Origin: Hemileia vastatrix
Taxonomy: Eukaryota > Basidiomycota > Pucciniomycetes > Pucciniales > Zaghouaniaceae
Direction: 5' to 3'
Length of the DNA stretch: 64,000 nucleotides
Assembly (NCBI GenBank): GCA_030280995.1
Contig: JASXTE010000007.1
Span: 4,138,001 to 4,202,000 of the forward strand
Shown: piece by piece, positions 56,106 to 64,000 of the stretch
How the letters are laid out: each line of letters opens with the position of its first letter
How positions within the stretch are numbered: position 1 is the first letter of the stretch
Notes under the pieces: generated by a model
Told to the model about the DNA's origin: nothing
Databases searched by the model: none
What the model saw: only the letters and a program-made list of their open reading frames with translations
Translations under genes and position numbers: made by a program

Positions 56106-56584
56106 TTCCACTGCTCCACCTGCAGAGTGCTTTGATTTTGCGTGAAGGAGCTAGGTACTTGATTGGGCTGAGGTTGAGGCTGAGGCTGGGAGGCTGGGAA
56201 ACGAGGAGATTGAGCCTGTTTGGGATTTAATGATTCCTGCATCTGCTGCCAGAGTGTGTCTACTCTTGCCTTGTACTTCATGCTTTCTGCTTTCAGTTCT
56301 TTGATGTGACTGGACAGGTTGTTTACTTGTTGAGTCAGTGGTATCTTTTTTATTTTTATACCTTTGAGTTGATTTTCCTGATTTATTAGAGGTTTTACTT
56401 CTTTCAGAGGTGTTTGGTGAGAGGGTTTTTCCACTTCTCCTGCCGTTTCCACATCCTGAAGGTTTTTTTCAGCTGAATAATTTTTGTAAGTTAATTTAGA
56501 ATAACCTACAGATTCAGTGTCACCATCCACTTCAATCTCATCCACATGTAAGTTATCCATGCTGTTAGCCAAACTACTGGACAT
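56102..56584 (-). CDS. C element gag, first frame (coiled-coil N-terminal ORF)
   Basis: 160 codons from ATG at 56584 (MSSSLANSMDNLHVDEIEVD) to TGA at 56102. The acidic start is followed by KIKKIPLTQQVNNLSSHIKE and a coiled coil, then a Pro/Gln-rich tail (QPQPQPQPNQ) ending VEQWK. It corresponds to the coiled-coil frame of the A elements, which ends at the same place (EKILVDKWK in A1). It is uninterrupted. Confidence 0.7.
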   Translation of the reverse strand: MSSSLANSMDNLHVDEIEVDGDTESVGYSKLTYKNYSAEKNLQDVETAGEVEKPSHQTPLKEVKPLINQENQLKGIKIKKIPLTQQVNNLSSHIKELKAESMKYKARVDTLWQQMQESLNPKQAQSPRFPASQPQPQPQPNQVPSSFTQNQSTLQVEQWK

Positions 56585-57289
56585 TTAAACTGTGAAAAAA
56601 GAATCAAAATTATTTTAATGATTCAAATTATTAATTTCAAAATAAAATATAAATTATTGAATTTTAAACAAAACAATTTTTTTTTTAAATTTTTATCAAA
56701 AATCAATTAATTAACCAAAAAATGTAATGCAAATAAATGGAATTACAATTATTTTTTTAAGAAATAACAATAATTAAAATGGGACCAACCAACAAAGGTT
56801 TTATAAGTCAACCAAAATAATAATACCAAAAATAATATATTGGCAATATTGGGACTAAGTACTGAGTACTATTATGGTCAACCAATAAATCAAAAAATAT
56901 TTTAATGAAATTTATTTAATAATTTATTAAAAATCAATGATCTTCTAGGACTAATAGTATTACTCTATTATGGTCAACTAAGAATAATAATAAAAATTAA
57001 AAAAAAAATGAACACTTACACTCAGTGAATCAGCAATTAAGCCACAATCACTGCTATTGCAATAAAAATTTAATAATATAAGTGAGAGGTGCAAAGGTTA
57101 ACTTACTATAGTGATTGAAAAATCACTTCAAAATTATATATTATTAAATTTAATATAAACCTAAAAGGTTGAATCCAAGTTCTAACACGGTTGGGGCAAA
57201 AATTTTCTTTTTTGGCTAGGGTGGTCTGTGCACAATGTTGTTTGTCGCAAGGTGGCATATTGTCGTTGTTGTTTGGAAAGGCCTCCAAA
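56585..57289 (-). other. C element leader with primer-binding site
   Basis: Minus strand: LTR end GGCTTACA, then TTTGGAGGCCTTTCC, in which TGG starts two bases in; similar to the A site (TGGGGGTCTTTCC). The site is nearly self-complementary (TTTGGA...TCCAAA). The rest is AT-rich with the word ATTATGGTCAAC repeated; no gene. Confidence 0.6.
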
Positions 57290-58572
57290 TGTAAGCCGCT
57301 TGTCTAGAAGAAGGAAAAGAAGATGGAGAAAATAGAGAGAAGGAGGAGGAAAAATATGAAAAAGGTTGAGGGAAATGAAAAGTTAAATAAAAATAATTAT
57401 TTTAGAAAAATAAGGCGACAAAAATTCCTTGGGTTTGACACAATGGTGAGTTTTATTAAATTATAATATATTTATTGAAAATAAGTAATAAAATTTCTGC
57501 GCAACAAACACTTTTATTACTAATAGACTTATTGCAACCTTAGATATTTATATAGAATTTAGATTAGAATTATATTACTAATAAAAATAAAAATAAATGT
57601 GTTATATTTAAAAAATATGTTTAAATGATGAGTGTATAATAAGTGATGTGTTAAAGGGGATTACCCAAGGCCCTTTTATAGAACAGGGGCCCTCTGAAGC
57701 GCCAAAAATCAGTATATACAAAATAGTAATAGGCTAAAACAAGAATGTAAAAGAATATAAATGAAACATAGATATTAAGAGAAAAACATCAAACAATTAA
57801 CTGAACCCATGAGGAAGTAACCAATTTTCCCACCATAACTTCCCAAAACAATTAATTAAATTAATTAGTAACCAAGTAAGTCTGAAACATGAGAAAAGTG
57901 AGTAAAACAACCCAAAACAGATGTTACAGTGAGATGTAAAGGGTTTAATTAAAACAATTAGAATCATTTTCACGCCAAAATCCATGTTATCAATTCAATC
58001 CAGTATAAAGCAAATTTAATTAATTGTTTTAACTATGTAATTAATTCAATAATTAGTTAAAAATAAAAAATATAATTAATTTAATGATATTTCTAATTTA
58101 AAGTGAGAATTTTAATACCATATTATTAAATAAGTGTTATAATTTATTTAATGATTTTACTGACACAATTAAGGGTCAAAAAAGCGCCAAATATTATTGT
58201 ATAATAATGTATGAAAAAATTTTATTTAATATAAAAATTTAATTAATTAATTTAATTACATTATAAGTCAGTTTTACACTTATAGTTATAGTATATGTTT
58301 ATAATTAATTAATTATAAATTTGTATATATTAAATACATAAAAAATGCACCATAATTTATAGAATATATATCATGCTTAATTTAAATGTATAAAAATTTA
58401 TATAATAATAAAATTAATATAATATTTATATATATTTAATAAAATAATTATATCATTTCATTATGAAATATAAGATTAATTTATATACATACTAAGCAAA
58501 TTTTTAAGCCCTCTTTTAGTTACAGTAAATTGATATAAAATTTACTGGGTTCCTGGTATAGCCTGGCTGACA
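57290..58572 (-). repeat. 5' LTR of the C element
   Basis: 1283 bp, near-identical in layout to the 3' LTR with scattered substitutions. On the minus strand starts TGTCAGCCAGGCTATACC. TATA-like TATAAAAG at 57673-57680 (minus). Confidence 0.93.
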
Positions 58573-58577
58573 TTATT

Positions 58578-60535
58578 GATGTCAAATCTGTACAGAGAAT
58601 TGAAGAGGACTTAAGAAAATTAGGTTTTGATGTAGATACACCTGACTTGTCTTTTGTCAATAACAACAGTACTATTTATAATAATAATACAGTTAATCCT
58701 CAGTTTCCACCACTTACTAGTGAGATGAGACGTTCACAAAACAGTGAAAAAATTGAGAAGGAAGACATGGAGTATTTTAACAATAATCCAACTGTCCATA
58801 GAGTTGTTTCAGAATTGTGGAATAGAATGACTGATTGTGAGGAAGAGACAGTAAAGCTCACAAGTGATACAATTTCATCCTTAACATTTAACATTTCTCA
58901 ACTGGCAACAAGAAATAAAGAATTAGAGAATGAACATCTTTCTCTTACTCTTAAGTATGATTCATTGAGTAATAAATAAAGTGAAATTTCAAACAAATTC
59001 TGTGAGTTAGAAAAGCTGTATGAAGCACAATTATTGAAAATTGAATCAAGAACTAAGTTATCTTTTGCCCAGACAAATCTAGTGTCTCTGAGCTGCTACA
59101 AAGATTGACTAAAATTGAGATTGAAACAGCCAATCTACTAATGAACCAGGATAATCATAAGTATACTCAGTATAATAATAATCCTTTCATTGGAAAAATT
59201 GAATCTCATTCCTTCCCTATACCACCACAACTAAAGCCATCTGGTGGTAGTGTCGAATCTGAAAATGTAAGTCACAAATCTGTACAGGAGGAAATAAAAG
59301 ACAATATATCAAGAGTAAATGAGTTATTGAATTTACCCAAGATTAGTGAAATAAATTCCAATCAGAAGAACTGGCCTAAGATAGATCAGTACCTGAATTA
59401 TGATGGGGAAGCCAGCTCTGATTGGCAACATTTTATCCAAAGAATTGAAAACTTTAAATTCTCATATAAGTTACCAGATGAAGAAATAACATCAAAATTG
59501 ATCTCTTTATTTAAGGATGTTACTTTATTATGGTTTGAAGCTGTTTTGAATGAGGGTAAAGATTACTCTTGGGCTGAATGGAAACAACTAATTGAAAAAC
59601 AATTTGGAGGTTCTAAATTCAGACTCACTCAGAAGAGATTATATGAGAAAACTAGGTATAATCTGTTGAATGGTGACAAACCTATGGTAATTTTAATGAA
59701 TTTAACTGAAATATTAAAAGCCGTTGAGCCTAAAATAGATTTTAACTTATGGAAAGATAAGATAATGTATAAATTACCTATATCTGTCAGAGACATTGTT
59801 GTAGCTAGAAAAATTAATCACTACGCAATATAGGGGGTGGACTTGCTAGCAAGTCCTCAACCTGAACTCAGATGGAACTCAGATGGAACTCAGACTGAAC
59901 TCATACTGAACCCATACTGAACTCTACTTGAACACCCACCTAAAACTGTTCTGCTGAGTGGTGTTCATCCCTGATTGAATGGTTCCTTTATCAATAGCTC
60001 AATGTGTGTTCAATCTATGGTGAGTTTGGGTCCAAGGTTGCGGACTTGCTAGCAAGTCCACCCCCCATATTGTGTGGTGAATGTTACTGAATATTCTGAC
60101 TTTATTAATATTTGTAATGAAATATTGTTAAACCATAAGTATGAAGCAAGGTATTCCAATTATAAACAAAATTTTGAACCTGTTAAAAATCAGAATTTAA
60201 AAACACTTCAGGAGAAGCAGAAAAAACCGACTGCACCTGTAGTACCTAGAAAGTATGAAACTAATACTTGTTATAAGTGTAACAATCCTTGGGTTAAAGG
60301 TCACAATAGTGAGAATAACATAATTATTGTTGAAAATCAATGTGAATCTGAAACTAAAACTGGAAAAAGTACAGATTCAAGTGATTATGACAGTAATATT
60401 TCATATAGTGATGAAAATGAAGTCTGTATGTTGGAAGATGATTTGTCCATCTTTGAAAATCCAATATTATGTATGGACTCAAAAGAATCTTTAATGAGTA
60501 TTGAGGATGTTGAAATCATTAAGGATATATAAGAA
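58578..60535 (+). pseudogene. A3 gag, continuation after the C insertion
   Basis: Resumes at GATGTCAAATCTGTACAG, exactly where A1 and A2 continue. Frames 58647-58979 and 59105-59833 cover the coiled coil and the capsid-like part (NWPKIDQYLNYDGEASSDW, LWFEAVLNEGKDYSWAEWK, DFNLWKDKIMYKLP). After the M1 MITE, 60083-60532 gives the zinc knuckle, decayed (CYKCNNPWVKGHNS, last Cys lost), and the acidic linker. The gene ends in the deletion junction at about 60535. Confidence 0.85.
59819..60079 (+). mobile_element. CACTA-ended MITE (family M1), 261 bp, TSD AAT
   Basis: Ends CACTACGCAATATAGGGGG and ...CCCCCCATATTGTGTGGTG, flanked by AAT (59816-59818 and 60080-60082). Removal restores the gag sequence of A2 (GTTAATGTTACTGAATATTC). 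Perfect palindrome GGACTTGCTAGCAAGTCC near both ends. Confidence 0.95.
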
Positions 60536-61284
60536 GATATTGTGTTTTTAGTCTTAACTTTAAAGACAATGACAAATTCACGCATAATTGGGTAACCCTT
60601 ATCCCAGGTTTAGAATTTGCATACAATAGTACAGTACATTCTGTCACTGGAAAAAAGCCATTTGAGTAATAGTTGGGTTATGTAACTAATACCCCTTCTA
60701 AAACTCTTAATAAATTACATAGATTGGATATCCATCCAGGTACTAAGTCTTTTCTTCAGATGCAAGAATTATGCAGAAAACATGCTCAAGAATGTATAAA
60801 TAAGGCATTTGAGTATGAGAAGAAAAGATGGGATAAAGCCCATAAAGAACAAATGTTCAAAGAGGGTGATGAAGTCCTTATTTGTACACTACATTTCAAT
60901 TTAAATTTTAATGTTAAATTACAGGATCCATTAATTGGACCATTTTTAGTTAAAAAGATGGTTGGTAACAATGCTGTTGAGGTTATTCTATATGCACCCT
61001 ATGATAGAAAACATCCAGTATTTCCTATTTCTCTTATAAAACCATACCATTCTAATGATACTGCTCTATTTCCAAGAAGATCAGGAAGGCATAAACAGCA
61101 ACCTGAAGAAATAGTTGAAAAGGCAGAAATTGAAAATATACTTAAAGAGAGACACCTTACTAAAGAAAAGGGAGTTGAGTATCTATTAAGATTTAAAAAT
61201 AAATCAAGTGAATATGACCAGTGGATTCCAGAAAATGAAATCTCTGATCTTAAAAATTTCTTGAAAAAATTTAAATCAAAATAA
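60536..61284 (+). pseudogene. A3 integrase C-terminal part and chromodomain
   Basis: Starts within the core (NFKDNDKFTHNWVTLIPG), has a stop in KKPFE*WLGYV, then runs open 60673-61284 through GPFLVKKMVGNNAVE to the chromodomain (VEYLLRFKNKSSEYDQW). About 3.1 kb present in A2 between gag and this point is missing. The junction shows ATA shared by both sides. Confidence 0.88.
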
Positions 61285-61399
61285 TACTGTTTATTCAGTA
61301 TATGTATCATAAAAATTTTTAAAATTATTTTTCTATTCACTCCTTACTTTTAATTAAAATGTATTAACATTTTTTTATTGTTTTTTTTAGGTGAGGGAG

Positions 61400-62575
61400 T
61401 GTCAGCCTAGGTATCTCCAGGACTGAATAATTCTTATGTTTAAAATAAGATAATCTTAAATACATTAAGCTTATATCTTAAAAACAAGGTTAAAACACTT
61501 ATATATATGTTTATAATACATATATATATAATTATTACTCTATTATATAACTTATAGTAGTATAAATAGCTTATCCATAGCCTAATAATACTTGATAAGG
61601 TGTTAATGGAGTCATAATATACTTATCTTGAGTGATATTAAGTAATTATTGACATACATAAGCTTATATGTATACATAAATTTCATATTCAGTGAAATAT
61701 GCAGTATATTATGTATATTTAGGTCTATAAGTGGGTTTTAGCCTCTTAATAGCCTGTAGACTTTGTTTTTCTGCTTTTTTTAAGTCATATGGACGTATTC
61801 AGTGGATCCACAACACCTACAGAAGCATATAAATCTATTTCAGGCGCATGTACTCAGTTTGTACAACTTAATCTGTTTCCTTGGATTGATATTCACAGAT
61901 TTATGGGTTGGGAAGTCATTGCTGGGTTAATATGGATGCTTGGGGATGCTATTGGGGGCTTGGAAATTTAATTTGTTTCCTTTATATGCTTTGTTTTTCA
62001 TTTTATTCCTTTTGAATTAGTTATTTTACCTGTTTCTTTATGGTATCCGCTTTTATCTGGATTTTATATTTATGGTATGGGTCTGTGTTATCATTAATTG
62101 TGATGAAGGGTCCTTACTGGAGGTCTGGGTGTTGAATCTGCTTGAAGTGGACACCATGGGGAGGTGATGGTCCCTCACAGTGCTGTAATTTCTGGGAATA
62201 GCAGTGACATCATCTGGATTGAAGGTCTGTGCACTCCAGTGGATTTTGGTATAAGTAAGAGAGGATTTTGATGGTTATTTGACATCAATTACTTTCTAAA
62301 ATTCAATAAAACATTTAAACACAATTATTATCATTTAGAAATATATTATAAAGCCTATTTAGATTGATATTATAATTATATAAGCTATAACTATATTCTA
62401 TTTATCTATTTTCCACTACTAGCACACATTTAAATCCCAGTATTTTCAGTTTTATTTGAGTATAACTATTTTATTAGTCTTCCCCTAAGGTTTAATAACT
62501 AAATCATTTATCAATAAGTAGTAGGACCATTAATAAATATTGTTAAATCAAACTTATATACTAGATACACTGACA
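61400..62575 (+). repeat. 3' LTR of A3
   Basis: 1176 bp from TGTCAGCCTAGG to ACTGACA, next to GTCAC. Its 5' half (after removal of D) is more like the A3 5' LTR than like A2 LTRs (both have CTGAATAATTCTTATG). Confidence 0.92.
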
Positions 62576-62580
62576 GTCAC

Positions 62581-63642
62581 TATTATTTTTAAGTAATAAA
62601 TTTCCTTCTTTTTCAATAAATCAAAATATTAAGGTTGGAGTTTTATGATGTTAAACCATATGTCTAATAATTAGTACACTGAGATTTAATGTTTTTTTTA
62701 GGGTTTGGGATATTACCCTTTCCATTCCTTGTTATTATATATATATATATATATATAGATTATTTATTTTATTTCAAAGCTCTCCTTCCATATCTCTCCC
62801 TTCAATTTATGGTTCATATCATGTTGTTCCCCTGTTGAATCTTCTCCCTTATTTTCATTTTAATTTTTTCTTACCTATTCTATTTCCTCTTCACACGTTT
62901 TGATTTCTTCTCCACCTCTCTCCAACCTACCTCCTTGAAACTCACTCCTTCCACTCCTTTCTCCCACCCCTTTTAATTGCTTTAGAGTAAAAGACATAAG
63001 ATAGAAACAATAGGGAGGGGATGGAAAGTGTGAGGGGTGGACTTTATTGAAGAGCCATAGAGTTAGGATGGAAAGAAAAGGGATGGGGTATATAGAAACA
63101 GATGTGGTGAGAGATAAAGAAGGTTAGATAGGGGGTGGAAGTGGGACTGAGTGGGGTATAGTGGTGTGCACTGGGAGCCAAATGAGTGTGGTGGGGTGGG
63201 TTGGGGTAGGAAGAAGAAAAAAATATTTATAAGGGTTGTGATTAGAGAAAAAGAGGTTAAATGGGCTGAAAGGTGAAAGGGAAGAGAATAAAGTGTGAGC
63301 AAAACAGGTGAGGAAGGGTGAAAAGAGTAAAAGTTCAGTTTTGAAGGCATGGAAAGAAAAGCTTAAGTAAAAAGATGATGAGCAAAATAAAGGGGTGGTA
63401 ATAGAAGTGAAACAGGTGAGGAGTCTGAAAAGTATGTACAAAGGGGTGGAAGGAGCTTCAAAAAAGGTGGTGAAAATCAGAATTTTCAATCTATTTTTTG
63501 GCCAAAGGATAGAGTCCACCCTGTAATAATATGATGCTTCGCTTTCATTCAGAAAGCCAATAGTTAAACCTGCTGTATGGCTATTTTACATCCTTAATCA
63601 ATTTAAAATACATATAAATTGGCTCTTAGTAATAAATACTTA
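62581..63642. other. Flank with strand-asymmetric purine/pyrimidine blocks
   Basis: A short TA repeat lies at 62738-62757. From about 62780 to 62990 the plus strand is pyrimidine-rich, from 63000 to 63480 purine-rich. Minus-strand frames at 63063-63519 are long only because of this composition. No gene is supported. Confidence 0.5.
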
Positions 63643-64000
63643 TGTCAGCCAGGCTATACCAGGAGCCCAGTAAATGACCTGAAAGAGGGCGTAAGAATTG
63701 TATTTTATGTATATAAATTAATATTTTATTGCATAATAAAATTATATAAGTATCTTATTAAATATAAGTGTTATATTAACTTTATTGTTATATAAATTAT
63801 TTATACATTTAAATTAAGCATAATATATTTTATATTCTACAAATAATGGCACATTTTTATGTATTTAATAATTATAAATTAATAATTAATGAATTACAAA
63901 AAATATATTATAATTATATATGTAAAACTGACTTATAATGTAATTAAGTTAATTAATTAAATTTATATATTAAATAAAACTTCATATATTATTAAACAAT
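63643..64000 (+). mobile_element. Family C LTR, left part, cut by the window edge
   Basis: Starts TGTCAGCCAGGCTATACC and follows the solo C LTR at 2919 closely, with a short deletion after GAGCCCAG. Whether it is solo or part of a full element cannot be seen. Confidence 0.88.

Larger units (their letters stand above)
49139..58572 (-). mobile_element. Family C chromovirus, complete with both LTRs, TSD TTATT
   Basis: 9434 bp inserted in A3 gag, flanked by TTATT (49134-49138 and 58573-58577). LTRs 49139-50420 and 57290-58572 (1282 and 1283 bp). Minus-strand order: LTR, primer-binding site, gag in two overlapping frames, protease, RT, RNase H, integrase, chromodomain, polypurine tract, LTR. Proteins are related to those of family A but clearly distinct. 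Many stops and shifts; inactive as it stands. Confidence 0.95.
45345..62575 (+). mobile_element. Family A chromovirus copy A3, split by three insertions, TSD GTCAC
   Basis: GTCAC flanks it at 45340-45344 and 62576-62580. Order: 5' LTR (45345-48025, with solo LTR D inside), leader, gag (48536 on) broken by the whole C element (49139-58572) and by an M1 MITE (59819-60079), an internal deletion joining the gag end to the integrase at about 60535, chromodomain, polypurine tract AGGTGAGGGAG (61389-61399), 3' LTR (61400-62575). Without insertions it is about 6 kb. It lacks protease, RT, RNase H and most of integrase. Confidence 0.93.

Noticed and set aside
57106..57288. 60-codon frame next to the C primer-binding site
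   Set aside because: Lies in the untranslated leader and overlaps the primer-binding site; no similarity seen.
63063..63519. Two long minus-strand frames rich in Phe, Leu, Ser, Pro
   Set aside because: They arise from the purine-rich plus strand; no domain, no credible gene structure.

Overview
The window looks like transposon-packed, very AT-rich nuclear DNA of a rust fungus (Pucciniales). I infer this from the company of genes: chromodomain-bearing Ty3/gypsy elements, a Harbinger-type element with the SANT-like protein typical of rusts, a TET/JBP-like dioxygenase, and short GT..AG introns. The low GC fits a repeat-inflated rust such as Austropuccinia psidii, but the species is a guess. I see no housekeeping gene, rRNA, tRNA or CRISPR array. 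The only plausible host gene is a small secreted cysteine protein at 39467-39784.

Layout. 1-2050: simple and duplicated repeats and an unrecognised coding relic. 2060-17480: an old minus-strand Ty3/gypsy element (family B, basidiomycete type, dead) split by three later insertions, each with a perfect 5-bp target duplication: a solo LTR of family C (2919-4208), a family A element (6943-12429, itself carrying a solo A LTR inside its 5' LTR), and a solo LTR of family E (14846-16093). 19035-27765: a Tc1/mariner relic, its N- and C-terminal parts lying on either side of a cluster of Harbinger-like elements: two 450-bp deletion derivatives and one 5.5-kb element (21459-26961). That element holds an intact three-exon SANT/coiled-coil gene, a TET/JBP-like 2OG-Fe(II) dioxygenase and a truncated DDE transposase. 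27878-36995: a nearly complete minus-strand chromovirus (family A) with two similar LTRs. 38800-43330: a patch of slightly higher GC with the secreted-protein candidate and several foldback or CACTA-like non-autonomous elements, some nested. 43433-44721: fragments of a B-like LTR, a MITE and a solo LTR. 45345-62575: a plus-strand family A element broken by a solo LTR (family D) in its 5' LTR, a complete 9.4-kb minus-strand family C chromovirus in its gag gene, a 261-bp MITE further on in gag, and an internal deletion. 63643-64000: the start of another C LTR.

The target duplications order the insertions: B is older than E, A1 and the C solo LTR; A3 is older than C, D and the MITE. The most notable unit is the Harbinger-like element, which pairs a DNA-binding/coiled-coil protein with a probable DNA-base oxidase. 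All retroelement genes here carry stops or frameshifts.
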